This document shows positions 1 through 8,370 of a stretch of 43,300 nt of DNA, piece by piece. A program made the translations under genes and the position numbers. Location of the stretch: positions 1 to 43,300 of the forward strand of contig JAQWRQ010000014.1 in assembly GCA_029243595.1 (NCBI GenBank), read 5' to 3'. Positions within the stretch are counted from its first letter, which is position 1, and each line of letters begins with the position of its first letter. The DNA comes from Gammaproteobacteria bacterium (GTDB lineage: Bacteria; Pseudomonadota; Gammaproteobacteria; PS1; Pseudothioglobaceae). Below the pieces are notes generated by a model. That model did not search any database, was not told where the DNA came from, and saw nothing but the letters and a program-made list of their open reading frames with translations.

Positions 1-47
1 ATGCTAAAGCTGCAGGTACTGCAACTTCAACTGAAGTAGCTAAGTAA
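1..47 (+). CDS. 3' end of a repeat-rich secreted protein (partial)
   Basis: The window opens inside a coding region. The frame starting at base 3 reads AKAAGTATSTEVAK and then TAA at 45-47. The Ala/Lys/Thr-rich tail resembles the C-terminal end of the protein at 272-814, which has AKG-type eight-residue repeats and ends PAAAK. It is followed by its own terminator at 111-135. I infer that it is a third member of the same tandem family, cut by the window edge. Only 14 residues are visible, so the assignment rests on composition and position. Confidence 0.5.
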   Translation, partial: AKAAGTATSTEVAK

Positions 48-73
48 TTTATTACTTAACCTCGCTAAGCATC

Positions 74-99
74 ACTTAGTAGGCCTAGGCTTACTAAGT
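74..99. repeat. 26-bp near-perfect palindrome
   Basis: Bases 74-99 form an inverted repeat (arms ACTTAGTA and TACTAAGT around the self-complementary core GCCTAGGC). One position is off symmetry, and in RNA it would be a G-U pair. It lies 27 bases after the stop of the partial gene and 12 bases before an ordinary terminator. It has no T tract of its own. It could be a 3'-end stabilising hairpin, a pause site or a protein-binding site. Confidence 0.6.
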
Positions 100-110
100 A
101 GCCAAGCTAA

Positions 111-135
111 AACCACCCGAGAGGGTGGTTTTTTT
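111..135 (+). terminator. Rho-independent terminator
   Basis: Stem AACCACCC (111-118), loop GAGA (119-122), stem GGGTGGTT (123-130), then a run of T through 135. It closes the transcript of the partial gene at the left edge. Confidence 0.9.
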
Positions 136-172
136 ATGGGTGATCATAAGTTATTTTTTATCTAAATATTGG

Positions 173-200
173 TTGTAAAGTGTATTTTAATTAGTATAAT
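173..200 (+). promoter_or_regulatory. Sigma-70-type promoter of the first complete repeat protein
   Basis: TTGTAA at 173-178 and TATAAT at 195-200 are separated by 16 bases. Transcription would start near 207, giving a leader of about 65 bases before the ATG at 272. Confidence 0.6.
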
Positions 201-271
201 TCACATCTGAATATTGATATTTTGTTGATGTTCTTTTCCTCTTTTTTATAACTAAATACATGGAGATAACT

Positions 272-814
272 ATGAAAACATTAGTACAAGCAGTAGCAAT
301 CGCTACCGTAGTTGCAGCAACTTCTGCATCTGCATTTTTCGGTAATAACAACAATGGTTGGGGTGGTAACAACTCTAATTGGGGTCCTTTCAGTGGTGGC
401 AACAACATGGGTCCATTTAGCGGCGGTTCTAACGCTGGCCCTATGAATGGTGGCTCTAACTGGGGTCCATTCTCAGGTGGTAACAACATGGGTCCATTTG
501 GTGGTGGTTCTAACATGGGTCCTTTCAACGGTGCTCAAAACTGGGGTCCTTTCCAGGGTGGTAACAAGTGGTTGAACAACACCGACTTCGGTCTTAAGTT
601 TGATACTAAGAACTCTACTGACACTAACGCTTCTGGCGCTGCTGACGGTAGAGCTTCTGGTGTTGCTGATGCTAACGCTAAAGGTACTGCTGATGCATAC
701 GCTAAAGGCGCTGCTGACGGTTTTGCTAAAGGCCAAGCTGATGCGTACGCTAAAGGCTATGCAGATGCAATGGCTTCAGGTGCGGGAAGCAACGCTCCAG
801 CTGCTGCAAAATAA
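272..814 (+). CDS. Secreted Gly/Asn/Trp repeat protein, sulfur-globule-protein-like
   Basis: The protein has 180 residues. The ATG at 272 is chosen over an in-frame ATG at 260 because GGAG at 262-265 is correctly spaced for 272 and would lie inside the earlier start. Residues 1-21 are a signal peptide ending in ASA. Residues 36-98 are seven 9-residue repeats of the type NWGPFSGGN. Residues 99-118 form a linker (WLNNTDFGLKF). Residues 120-170 are six 8-residue repeats of the type AKGxADAY. There is no cysteine. Exported, Gly- and aromatic-rich, low-complexity proteins of this kind envelop sulfur globules in purple and colourless sulfur bacteria. A sulfur globule role is therefore plausible but inferred from composition. 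Asn codons are about 5:1 AAC over AAT, unlike most neighbours, which suggests strong expression. It could alternatively be another structural or surface repeat protein. Confidence 0.75.
   Translation: MKTLVQAVAIATVVAATSASAFFGNNNNGWGGNNSNWGPFSGGNNMGPFSGGSNAGPMNGGSNWGPFSGGNNMGPFGGGSNMGPFNGAQNWGPFQGGNKWLNNTDFGLKFDTKNSTDTNASGAADGRASGVADANAKGTADAYAKGAADGFAKGQADAYAKGYADAMASGAGSNAPAAAK
377..565 (+). repeat. Seven tandem 27-bp coding repeats
   Basis: This stretch encodes seven consecutive 9-residue units (x-W/M/A-G-P-F/M-x-G-G-x). At the DNA level the units are similar but not identical, so the array is old or under codon selection and is not a fresh slippage product. Confidence 0.8.
629..781 (+). 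repeat. Six tandem 24-bp coding repeats
   Basis: This stretch encodes six 8-residue units with the pattern A-K/S-G-x-A-D-A/G-x. GCTGATG or GCTGACG recurs in each. It forms the C-terminal half of the secreted protein and differs in character from the N-terminal GPF repeats. Confidence 0.75.
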
Positions 815-838
815 TTAATTTTTAAAATTAGTTAATAA

Positions 839-866
839 AAGAGGCGCTTATGCGCCTCTTTTTTTT
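839..866 (+). terminator. Rho-independent terminator
   Basis: Stem AAGAGGCGC (839-847), loop TTAT, stem GCGCCTCTT (852-860), then six further T to 866. It follows the stop at 814 by about 25 bases. Confidence 0.92.
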
Positions 867-907
867 GTCTTTTGTTAATATATTATAAAATCATAATATA
901 ATTAGTG

Positions 908-913
908 TATAAT
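908..913 (+). promoter_or_regulatory. -10 box for the second repeat protein
   Basis: TATAAT at 908-913 lies 38 bases before the ATG at 951 and just after a terminator, so the downstream gene needs its own promoter. I see no good -35 hexamer 16-18 bases upstream, where the DNA is extremely AT-rich. Confidence 0.4.
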
Positions 914-950
914 ACATTTAAAAGCAATTTTTTATTTTGGGGAATATGAA

Positions 951-1556
951 ATGAACAACATGACAAAATTAATATTTACAATTACTTTATTGGCTTCTGG
1001 CATTATTAATGCATCACCATGGATGCCGTGGGACAATAACAACAACAACGGTGGTGATAATTTAATGGAATCTTGGATGCCATGGGGTGGAAGTTCTAAC
1101 TCTAACTCTAATTTCAATCCTTTTTCTGGTGGTAATAATTTCGGCCCAATGGACAGCATGACTAAATGGGGTCCTTTCAACTCAGGATCAGATTTCGGCC
1201 CAATGGATGGTATGACTAATTGGGGTCCAATGAATTCAGATGCTGACTGGGGTCCAATGAGTACAGTTAACAACTGGGTAAATGACACTGAGTTTGGTGT
1301 TCATTTTAAAACTAATAACAAAACAGAAAACACTGGCTATGCACGTGCAGACGGTAAGTATGCAGGTGAGTTACAAAATCGCATGTCCGGTCAAGGAAAA
1401 AACTACGCTACAGGTAATGCTGATCAATACTACAAAGGTCAAATTGACAACCAAGGTCAAGCTAGAGGCCAAGGTCGTTACGAGGGTTACGGTAGACAAG
1501 GTTTCTTTGGTTATGTGCCTGCCAATGGCAACTATTTCCCTGCACCATCTTATTAA
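951..1556 (+). CDS. Secreted GPM/GPF-repeat protein, paralogue of the upstream gene
   Basis: The protein has 201 residues. GGGGAA ends seven bases before the ATG at 951. Residues 1-21 or 22 form a signal peptide (hydrophobic stretch followed by INAS). Residues 55-105 contain degenerate repeats such as NFGPMD and NWGPMN. Residues 109-126 (starting WVNDTEFGVHF) match the linker of the 272-814 protein (WLNNTDFGLKF), which ties the two together. The C-terminal third is Gly/Gln/Tyr/Arg-rich (GQARGQGRYEGYGRQG) and ends in an aromatic/proline-rich tail, unlike the AKG repeats of its neighbour. Gly/Tyr-rich tails are seen in sulfur globule proteins, so the same tentative role is proposed. No cysteine is present. 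Confidence 0.72.
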   Translation: MNNMTKLIFTITLLASGIINASPWMPWDNNNNNGGDNLMESWMPWGGSSNSNSNFNPFSGGNNFGPMDSMTKWGPFNSGSDFGPMDGMTNWGPMNSDADWGPMSTVNNWVNDTEFGVHFKTNNKTENTGYARADGKYAGELQNRMSGQGKNYATGNADQYYKGQIDNQGQARGQGRYEGYGRQGFFGYVPANGNYFPAPSY

Positions 1557-1578
1557 ACAAAAATAACTGATTTTTAGA

Positions 1579-1606
1579 TTGACTCAAATCTAGTTTCCGT
1601 TATAAT
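1579..1606 (+). promoter_or_regulatory. Promoter of tRNA-Asn
   Basis: TTGACT (1579-1584) and TATAAT (1601-1606) with a 16-base spacer place the start near 1612, six bases before the mature tRNA. This is one of the best promoter matches in the window. Confidence 0.85.
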
Positions 1607-1617
1607 TTCACTTTTAT

Positions 1618-1693
1618 TCCTCGATAGCTCAGCTGGTAGAGCAACGGACTGTTAATCCGTTTGTCGGTGGTTCGAGCCCACCTCGAGGAGCCA
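1618..1693 (+). tRNA. tRNA-Asn (anticodon GTT)
   Basis: The gene is 76 bases long. The acceptor arms TCCTCGA (1618-1624) and TCGAGGA (1683-1689) pair. The D arm, a seven-base anticodon loop with GTT at 1651-1653, and a TTCGAGC T loop are all present. The CCA end is encoded (1691-1693). Confidence 0.97.
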
Positions 1694-1704
1694 ATTAAAT
1701 AAAG

Positions 1705-1731
1705 GCCTATCCTATGCGATAGGCTTTTTTT
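1705..1731 (+). terminator. Terminator after tRNA-Asn
   Basis: Stem GCCTATC (1705-1711), six-base loop, stem GATAGGC (1718-1724), then seven T. The tRNA is thus a single-gene transcription unit. Confidence 0.88.
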
Positions 1732-1794
1732 ATGTCTGAGTGAAAACACTGGGTGCTTGATGGGCGTCCATTTTTATGATTTAGCTTGTTACTG

Positions 1795-1800
1795 TATAAT
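1795..1800 (+). promoter_or_regulatory. -10 box immediately before ygiQ
   Basis: TATAAT at 1795-1800 ends eight bases before the ATG at 1809, so transcription would begin at or within a base or two of the start codon. No ribosome binding site is present. The -35 region is weak. Confidence 0.55.
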
Positions 1801-1808
1801 TTAACATC

Positions 1809-3971
1809 ATGTCGTTAGAACTTAAAAATCTTCACTCTTATCCAAAATTTTGGCCTCATAAAAAAGGGCTTGTTCCTGCACCACTGCTACCTATGTCTCG
1901 CAAAGAAATGGACGGGTTGGGCTGGGATAGTTGCGACATTATTATTGTGACTGGCGATGCCTATGTAGATCATCCGAGTTTTGGTATGGCAATTATTGGT
2001 CGCCTGCTAGAGTCTCAAGGGTTTCGTGTGGGGATTATTTCTCAGCCTGATTGGCATTCTGCCGATGACTTTCGTCAACTAGGAAAGCCCAATCTATTTT
2101 TTGCTGTTGCATCTGGCAATATGGATTCTATGGTGAATCATTACACCGCTGAAAAAAGACCGCGTTCTGATGATGCTTATACAGCTGGCGGTGTAGCAGG
2201 TAAACGACCTGATCGTGCGACGACTGTTTACACTCAGCGTGCTAAGGAAGCTTTTAAGGGTGTTCCTGTTATTATTGGTGGCATTGAAGCCAGTTTAAGG
2301 CGTATTGCACAATATGATCACTGGTCACAAACCATTCGTCGTTCTATCCTGCCTGACTCCAAGGCAGATTTACTGCTTTTTGGTAATGCTGAACGCGCTG
2401 TGGTTGAGGTGGCGCATCGGGTGGCAGCAGGTGAAAATATCAAAGAAATTACTGATATTCGTGGTACGGCTTATATGCGACAAGGCATTCCTGAAGGCTG
2501 GACAGTTTTAGATTCATGCGAAATTGATGGTGATAAGAGCTTGGTTCATCCGCAAACGGACCCTTATGCAGATACATCTGCCAAGGATAAGCAGGGTTGT
2601 GGTGATAAGAATAACCAGGGCAAACCTAGCGCAATTGACCCTAATCAGGGGGCGGTTCAGGTGATTGATTTTGACCATCGAACCAAAGGCTTAAAGCGAG
2701 AAAGTACGGTTATCCGCCTGCCTTCTTTTGAACAAGTGGCAAATGATCGTTATCTGTATGCACATACGTCACGCGTATTTCATCTAGAAACAAATCCGGG
2801 CAATGCAAGAGCTTTAGTACAGCGCCATGGTGAGCGCGATGTTTGGTTAAATCCACCACCGATTCCTTTATCTATGGAAGAGTTCGATAGTGTATTTGAA
2901 TTGCCTTATACACGCCATCCACATCCTGCTTATGGCGAGCTAAAGGTTCCTGCCTTTGACATGATTCGTTTTTCAATTAATATTATGCGTGGCTGTTTCG
3001 GTGGTTGTACTTTTTGTTCTATTACCGAGCATGAAGGGCGCATTATTCAAAGTCGCTCTGAAGATTCTGTGATTCGTGAAATTGAGACTATCCGCGATAC
3101 AGACGAAGAATTTAAGGGTAATATTTCTGACCTCGGTGGCCCAACGGCTAACATGTATCGCTTGCAGTGTAAAGACACCAAAATAGAATCTGCCTGCCGG
3201 CGTCTTAGCTGTGTCTATCCTGGTATTTGTCCAAATCTGGGGACCGACCATAAGCCACTGACTAAATTGTACCGGCGTGCGCGCAAACTAGAAGGTGTTA
3301 AGCGTGTTTTTATTGCCTCGGGTCTGCGTTATGATTTAGCGGTTCGTGATCCTGAATATATCAAAGAATTGGTCACTCATCACGTAGGCGGGCGTTTGAA
3401 AATTGCACCTGAACATACTGAAGAAGATACCTTGTCAAAAATGATGAAGCCAGGTATTGGGTCATATTATCAATTTAAAAAACTGTTTGATCGTTATTCT
3501 AAACAGGCAGGAAAAGAACAATATTTAATTCCTTACTTTATCTCATCACACCCTGGCACCAGCGACAAAGACATGTTAAATCTAGCGCTTTGGTTAAAGC
3601 GTAATGATTTTAAACCTGATCAAGTGCAAGCCTTTATTCCTACTCCTTTGGCAATAGCTTCCGCCATGTATCACACTGAATTAAATCCACTGAAGAAAAT
3701 CACTCGACGTTCAGAATCAGTCAAAACTCCTCGCAGTGGACAACAACGAAAATTGCATAAAGCTTTTTTGCGCTATCATGATCCTAAAAACTGGGATGTG
3801 TTAAGGCGGGCGTTAAAACAAATGGGCCGCAGTGATTTAATCGGTAATAGGGAAGAATGTTTGGTGCCTTATACTAAAGTGAGTGGCACATCAAAACCAC
3901 AGCATTCACGAAGAAGAAGTAATGATTTTCATCATCGTATTCCTGTGAGAAAACAGACTAAAAAGCGATAG
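1809..3971 (+). CDS. ygiQ: YgiQ-family radical SAM protein
   Basis: The protein has 720 residues, against about 739 in E. coli YgiQ, with recognisable identity from the N terminus ([27 protein letters not shown]). A cobalamin-binding-like N-terminal domain is followed by a radical SAM core with the cluster ligands Cys396, Cys400 and Cys403 ([10 protein letters not shown]). The last 60 residues are basic ([10 protein letters not shown]). The family is conserved in bacteria, but its reaction is not established to my knowledge. The start fits the family alignment although no Shine-Dalgarno sequence precedes it, and a -10 box sits eight bases upstream. It is a single gene flanked by tRNA-Asn and a non-coding stretch. 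Confidence 0.93.
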   Translation: MSLELKNLHSYPKFWPHKKGLVPAPLLPMSRKEMDGLGWDSCDIIIVTGDAYVDHPSFGMAIIGRLLESQGFRVGIISQPDWHSADDFRQLGKPNLFFAVASGNMDSMVNHYTAEKRPRSDDAYTAGGVAGKRPDRATTVYTQRAKEAFKGVPVIIGGIEASLRRIAQYDHWSQTIRRSILPDSKADLLLFGNAERAVVEVAHRVAAGENIKEITDIRGTAYMRQGIPEGWTVLDSCEIDGDKSLVHPQTDPYADTSAKDKQGCGDKNNQGKPSAIDPNQGAVQVIDFDHRTKGLKRESTVIRLPSFEQVANDRYLYAHTSRVFHLETNPGNARALVQRHGERDVWLNPPPIPLSMEEFDSVFELPYTRHPHPAYGELKVPAFDMIRFSINIMRGCFGGCTFCSITEHEGRIIQSRSEDSVIREIETIRDTDEEFKGNISDLGGPTANMYRLQCKDTKIESACRRLSCVYPGICPNLGTDHKPLTKLYRRARKLEGVKRVFIASGLRYDLAVRDPEYIKELVTHHVGGRLKIAPEHTEEDTLSKMMKPGIGSYYQFKKLFDRYSKQAGKEQYLIPYFISSHPGTSDKDMLNLALWLKRNDFKPDQVQAFIPTPLAIASAMYHTELNPLKKITRRSESVKTPRSGQQRKLHKAFLRYHDPKNWDVLRRALKQMGRSDLIGNREECLVPYTKVSGTSKPQHSRRRSNDFHHRIPVRKQTKKR

Positions 3972-4059
3972 AAGAAGGTAATATTTCTAGACGTGATTTA
4001 AGGGTTTTTCATTGTTCAAAAAGAACTTTATTGTTGATAAAAATACCTATAATAACAAT

Positions 4060-4206
4060 CACTCAGCGCTGAGGGGGAGAGCGAAAGAAGCGTCTTGTGT
4101 TTTAAAGCACAACTTAGTGTTGAGACTATCCAACGTTGCTGAATCGAGTAACGGATTATAATTATTTTCTTGATTAACCTACTAGAATAAGTATTAGGTT
4201 AATTTT
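4060..4206 (+). ncRNA. Candidate small RNA, unidentified
   Basis: The 247 bases between ygiQ and the next gene hold no convincing reading frame but have RNA-like signals. TATAAT at 4048-4053 would start a transcript near 4060. The next 100 bases are clearly less AT-rich than the flanks and contain local inverted repeats: CTCAGCGCTGAG at 4062-4073, TTGTGT/GCACAA around 4095-4112, and an enclosing GTCT/AGAC at 4092-4095 and 4123-4126. A 9-bp hairpin followed by four T ends it at about 4206. I compared it from memory with 6S, SRP, tmRNA, TPP, glycine and c-di-GMP RNAs and saw no match. A minus-strand TATAAT also exists at 4155-4160, so the strand is uncertain. Confidence 0.35.
4173..4206 (+). 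terminator. AT-rich terminator hairpin
   Basis: ATTAACCTA (4173-4181) pairs with TAGGTTAAT (4195-4203), followed by TTT. On the minus strand the same hairpin lacks a T tract, so it most likely ends a plus-strand transcript (ygiQ or the candidate small RNA). Confidence 0.55.
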
Positions 4207-4218
4207 CAACGATTAAGT

Positions 4219-4458
4219 TTACCGGTGCCAATCATGATCGCGTTTAATTTGGTTAAACCTAATTTCACTTTGGCGAGTTCTTTCTATCATTTTCTGAGAT
4301 CTTTGTTCGTACCATTCGTATGGCTTAACTTTATCTTCAAAGTTATTTTTGGATACTTCCGTGATTGGAAATCTGTGGGCAGAATTTGGAGATGCGTAGA
4401 GTGTTGAGCTAATCAGTATTACGATTGTTGAGAGAGTTTTTGATATTATATGTTTCAT
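4219..4458 (-). CDS. Small exported protein of unknown function
   Basis: The protein has 79 residues. Residues 1-22 look like a signal peptide (basic start, then a hydrophobic run ending in LYAS). The mature part of about 55 residues is highly charged (PYEWYEQRSQKMIERTRQSE), probably a helix, and ends in HDWHR. No cysteine is present. I do not recognise the family. The ribosome binding site is poor (GTAAAA before ATG). It lies alone on the minus strand, downstream of the aminotransferase gene in the same direction, with 76 bases between. Signal peptide plus sensible composition support a real gene, but it could be spurious. Confidence 0.55.
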   Translation of the reverse strand: MKHIISKTLSTIVILISSTLYASPNSAHRFPITEVSKNNFEDKVKPYEWYEQRSQKMIERTRQSEIRFNQIKRDHDWHR

Positions 4459-4534
4459 TTTTACGATGGTATTGACAAGATGCTTTACGAATCAATATAC
4501 ACCTTAAAAAAAGAAATGTTATGCTTTTTAGGAG

Positions 4535-5707
4535 TTAAACACCACTTAGTCGAGTAACAGCTTGTTCAATATTATCCATACTGGTGGCAAACGAAAAACG
4601 CACATAACCTGGCGCACCAAAGGCTGAACCCGGTACTAGGGCAATATTTAATTCTTCTAAGCAATAGGTAGATAATTCAACATCATCTTTTAAACCAAGA
4701 CGCTTAATTAAGCCTTCTACTCTTGGGAAGGAATAGAATGCACCTTGTGATCTTGGGCATTCAACACCGTCAATGGCGTTTAGCGCATTAACGATATATT
4801 CATGACGTTCTTCGAATGCATCAACCATTGTGCCGATAATACTTTGGTCGCCATTCAGCGCTTCTAATGCAGCTGCTTGGGCGATAGAACATGGGTTGGA
4901 GGTTGATTGGCCTTGAATCTTCTTCATAGCTTTAATGATAGCTTCTGGGCCTGCACCATAACCAATGCGCCAGCCTGTCATGGCGTAGCCTTTAGATACA
5001 CCATTAAGAATAATAGTACGATCTTTAAGTGAGGTGTCGGCCATCACAATATTAACAAAATCATCCTCACCCCAGCGAATATGCTCGTAGATATCATCAG
5101 TGATAATCAGTACATGAGGGTGGTTTGAGAGCACATTTGCGAGTGCTTTTAGTTCGTCTTTTGTATAAACAGCACCGGTTGGATTGGAAGGGCTGTTCAT
5201 CACAAATAATTTAGTATTGCTGGTAATGCTAGCTTCTAATTGCTCGGGCGTGATTTTAAAATCTTGCTCTAAACCTGTTTCTACAATGACTGGCGTGGCT
5301 TCACCCAAGATAACCATGTCTGGATAACTAACCCAATAAGGCGCAGGAATGATAACCTCATCGCCTTTATTAAGTACAGCTTGGCATAAGTTGTAAAACA
5401 CTTGTTTGCCACCAGATGACACCATGACTTCAGTAGCCGAGTAGTCTAGATCGTTCTCACGTTTAAATTTGTCGATAATGGCGTTTTTAAGATCTGGCGT
5501 ACCATCAACTGCTGTGTAGCGTGTTTGTCCGTTTTTAATGGCATCAATGCCAGCTTGCTGGATATTTACTGGCGTATCAAAGTCTGGTTCACCTGATCCC
5601 ATCGGTACAATTTGAATGCCTTGAGCCTTAAGTTCATTGGCTTTAGCGGTAACCGCAAGTGTGGCTGAAGGCTTTACTTTTCCAACCCGATCTGAAAGAA
5701 TTGTCAT
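4535..5707 (-). CDS. aspC: Pyridoxal-phosphate aminotransferase, aspartate type (class I)
   Basis: The protein has 390 residues, typical of the subgroup Ib aspartate aminotransferases found widely in bacteria. The pyridoxal-phosphate lysine is Lys239 in the motif SKGYAMTGWRIGY. Asn175 in NSPSNPTG, the DDIY segment at 204-207 and a C-terminal YVRFSFA with the carboxylate-binding Arg are all visible. It would interconvert aspartate and oxaloacetate. Members of this subgroup can also act on prephenate or other amino acids, so the exact substrate range is open. It is divergent from uvrB with 55 bases between the start codons. This shared gap must hold both promoters. Confidence 0.9.
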   Translation of the reverse strand: MTILSDRVGKVKPSATLAVTAKANELKAQGIQIVPMGSGEPDFDTPVNIQQAGIDAIKNGQTRYTAVDGTPDLKNAIIDKFKRENDLDYSATEVMVSSGGKQVFYNLCQAVLNKGDEVIIPAPYWVSYPDMVILGEATPVIVETGLEQDFKITPEQLEASITSNTKLFVMNSPSNPTGAVYTKDELKALANVLSNHPHVLIITDDIYEHIRWGEDDFVNIVMADTSLKDRTIILNGVSKGYAMTGWRIGYGAGPEAIIKAMKKIQGQSTSNPCSIAQAAALEALNGDQSIIGTMVDAFEERHEYIVNALNAIDGVECPRSQGAFYSFPRVEGLIKRLGLKDDVELSTYCLEELNIALVPGSAFGAPGYVRFSFATSMDNIEQAVTRLSGV

Positions 5708-5762
5708 TGTCTTTTAAATTGTTTAAAATCGAAGGTTTTATGTTAATGAAAAATCATTTGTT

Positions 5763-7754
5763 GTGGGCAAGAAATTTCAACTAGAATCTCAATTTTCTCC
5801 AACTGGAGATCAGCCAAAGGCTATTAAGGCTTTAGTAGATGGCGTGAATGCTGGCGAGAAGTTTCAGACCTTACTTGGTGTGACAGGTTCGGGTAAGACA
5901 TTCACTCTGGCAAATGTGATCAAGCAAACCAAGCGTGCCAGCCTAATTATGGCACCTAATAAGACATTAGCTGCCCAGCTATACAGTGAAATGAAAGAAT
6001 TCTTCCCTAATAATGCGGTGGAATACTTTGTCTCGTATTATGATTATTATCAGCCAGAAGCTTATGTGCCGGCAAGTGATACTTATATTGAAAAAGATTC
6101 ATCAATCAACGAGCAAATCGAGCAAATGCGTTTGTCTGCCACCAAGGCTTTGCTTGAACGCGATGACGTTATCATTATTGCCAGTGTTTCAGCCATTTAT
6201 GGTTTGGGTGATCCAGAAAGTTATATGCAAATGCTATTACACTTGAGCGTGGGTGAGGTGATCAACCAACGAGAGATTCTTTCGCGCTTGTCTCAAATGC
6301 AATACACACGTAATGACGTGACTTTAATACGAGGGCACTTTAGAGTCAAAGGTGAGGTGATTGACATTTTCCCAGCAGATTCTGAAGAAGAAGCCATACG
6401 TGTTGAAATGTTTGATGATGAAATCGAGGCAATTTATTGGTTTGATCCATTAACGGGTGAAAAACTCAAATCATTACAGCGTATTACCATTTACCCGCAA
6501 ACGCATTACGTTACCCCTAAATCTAAAATTTTAAATACTTTGGATGATATTAAAGCCGAGCTTAAGGTTAGACGTAAGGAACTACTATCAATGAATAAAT
6601 TGGTAGAAGAGCAGCGCCTAACTCAACGTGTACAAATGGATATTGAGATGATGCGTGAGCTGGGTTATTGCAACGGCATTGAAAATTATTCACGTTATTT
6701 ATCTGGCAGAAAAGAGGGTGAAGCACCACCGACACTCATGGATTATTTACCTGACAATGCATTGGTAATTTTGGATGAGTCACATGTGACAGCAAGCCAG
6801 ATTGGTGGTATGTATAAGGGCGATAGGGCGCGTAAAAAAACACTAGTGGAATTTGGCTTTAGACTGCCTTCAGCATTAGACAATAGACCATTAAAATTTA
6901 ACGAATTTGAAGACCGCGCACATCAGTGCATTTTAGTATCGGCCACGCCAGCAGCTTACGAGCTTGAAGTGTCTAATGTGATTGCCGAACAAGTGGTTAG
7001 ACCAACTGGATTACTCGACCCTGAAATTGATGTACGCCCGGTGGATACGCAAGTAGATGATTTACTGAGCGAAATACACAAATGCGTAAAAGTAGGTGAG
7101 CGCGTGTTGGTGACTACACTAACCAAACGCATGTCTGAGCAACTCAGTGATTATTTGAATGATCATGGCGTTAAAGTGCGTTACTTGCATTCTGATATCG
7201 ATACCGTTGAGCGTGTGGAAATCATTCGTGATTTGCGCCTTGGTGTGTTTGATGTATTGGTGGGCATTAACTTGTTACGAGAAGGTTTAGATATTCCTGA
7301 GGTATCGTTGGTGGCGATTTTGGATGCTGATAAAGAGGGCTTTCTTCGTTCTGAGCGTTCACTGATTCAAACCATGGGAAGGGCGGCGCGTAATGTAAAT
7401 GGCAGGGCAATTTTATATGCCGATCGAATCACAGGGTCAATGGAGCGTGCTATGAATGAAACCAATAGACGTCGAGAAAGACAAGAAGCTTACAACAAAA
7501 AACACAACATTACACCAAAAGGTGTGGTGAAGCCGATTATTAATATTCTAGATACGGATATTACCAGTCAAGAAAATGACGATAATATGGTGAATGAAAA
7601 CATTCAAAAGCAGCTTTCTCCGGTGCAATTAGCCAAAGAGATTAAAGCACTAGAAAAACAAATGTATGCTTTTGCAGAAGAGCTAAAATTTGAGAAAGCA
7701 GCAGATGTGCGTAACCAAATAAAACAACTTAAAGATGGTCAATTTAAACATTAA
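5763..7754 (+). CDS. uvrB: Excinuclease ABC subunit B
   Basis: The protein has 663 residues, against 673 in E. coli. Walker A is GVTGSGKT at 39-46. The DNA-gripping beta-hairpin tip [12 protein letters not shown] lies at 92-103. The helicase motif DESH and a terminal UvrC-binding UVR domain (about 620-660) are present. It loads onto damaged DNA with UvrA and recruits UvrC in nucleotide excision repair. The start is GTG at 5763. No ATG lies in frame before the upstream stop at 5748, and the N terminus ([17 protein letters not shown]) matches the family. No clear ribosome binding site precedes it. It overlaps queE by 20 bases. Confidence 0.98.
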   Translation: MGKKFQLESQFSPTGDQPKAIKALVDGVNAGEKFQTLLGVTGSGKTFTLANVIKQTKRASLIMAPNKTLAAQLYSEMKEFFPNNAVEYFVSYYDYYQPEAYVPASDTYIEKDSSINEQIEQMRLSATKALLERDDVIIIASVSAIYGLGDPESYMQMLLHLSVGEVINQREILSRLSQMQYTRNDVTLIRGHFRVKGEVIDIFPADSEEEAIRVEMFDDEIEAIYWFDPLTGEKLKSLQRITIYPQTHYVTPKSKILNTLDDIKAELKVRRKELLSMNKLVEEQRLTQRVQMDIEMMRELGYCNGIENYSRYLSGRKEGEAPPTLMDYLPDNALVILDESHVTASQIGGMYKGDRARKKTLVEFGFRLPSALDNRPLKFNEFEDRAHQCILVSATPAAYELEVSNVIAEQVVRPTGLLDPEIDVRPVDTQVDDLLSEIHKCVKVGERVLVTTLTKRMSEQLSDYLNDHGVKVRYLHSDIDTVERVEIIRDLRLGVFDVLVGINLLREGLDIPEVSLVAILDADKEGFLRSERSLIQTMGRAARNVNGRAILYADRITGSMERAMNETNRRRERQEAYNKKHNITPKGVVKPIINILDTDITSQENDDNMVNENIQKQLSPVQLAKEIKALEKQMYAFAEELKFEKAADVRNQIKQLKDGQFKH

Positions 7755-8370
7755 CGAAATATTCTACTCGCTACAAGGTGAGGCGCGTGAAGTGGGTTTG
7801 CCAACGGTATTTGTACGTTTGACTGGCTGCCCGTTACGTTGTACTTATTGTGATACTGAATACGCCTTTAAGGGCAAGAATATGCTTAGTATTAATGAGA
7901 TACTCGCTGAAGTTAAGCAATACAATACAAAGTATGTCTGCGTGACTGGTGGCGAGCCACTCGCCCAAATTGATTGCCATGTTTTGTTAGATGCACTCGC
8001 TAAAGATAATTACCAAGTGTCATTAGAGACCAGCGGTAGTATTGATATTAGCGCTGTGAACTCAGCCGTATCGATTGTAATGGATATTAAAACGCCATCA
8101 TCAAATGAATCCAAGCACAATAAATATGACAATATTGCCAAGCTTAAGGTTAAGGACCAACTAAAGTTTGTGATTGGATCCAAAGCCGATTTTGACTGGA
8201 GTGTTGAAATAGTTAACCAATATCCAACCGAAGCTGGTGTTTTATTCTCGCCGGTGTTTGATGCAATAACACCAACACAGCTGGCTGATTGGATTCTAGA
8301 TCAGCAACTAAATGTACGCATGCAAGTGCAAATGCACAAACTACTCTGGGGTGATGAGCCTGGTAAGTAA
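7735..8370 (+). CDS. queE: 7-carboxy-7-deazaguanine synthase
   Basis: The protein has 211 residues. It is a small radical SAM enzyme with cluster ligands Cys32, Cys36 and Cys39 (CPLRCTYCD). The N-terminal substrate loop ([11 protein letters not shown]) and VTGGEPL are typical of QueE. It converts 6-carboxy-tetrahydropterin to 7-carboxy-7-deazaguanine on the way to preQ0 and queuosine. It starts inside the end of uvrB (20-base overlap), so it is probably translationally coupled. Its stop abuts the stop of the convergent gene with no base between. A later pathway gene, queH, lies at 35931-36632. Confidence 0.95.
   Translation: MVNLNINEIFYSLQGEAREVGLPTVFVRLTGCPLRCTYCDTEYAFKGKNMLSINEILAEVKQYNTKYVCVTGGEPLAQIDCHVLLDALAKDNYQVSLETSGSIDISAVNSAVSIVMDIKTPSSNESKHNKYDNIAKLKVKDQLKFVIGSKADFDWSVEIVNQYPTEAGVLFSPVFDAITPTQLADWILDQQLNVRMQVQMHKLLWGDEPGK

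Noticed and set aside
260-271. Earlier ATG of the first repeat protein
   Set aside because: The GGAG ribosome binding site lies within these codons and fits the ATG at 272, which also begins the signal peptide.
187-528. Minus-strand Pro/Leu-rich frame opposite the first secreted repeat protein
   Set aside because: It is the antisense of the GPF repeats; composition follows from the repeat DNA and there is no start signal.
377-781. Regular repeats as a possible CRISPR array
   Set aside because: Units are contiguous, of 27 and 24 bases, in frame and coding, with no spacers and no cas genes.
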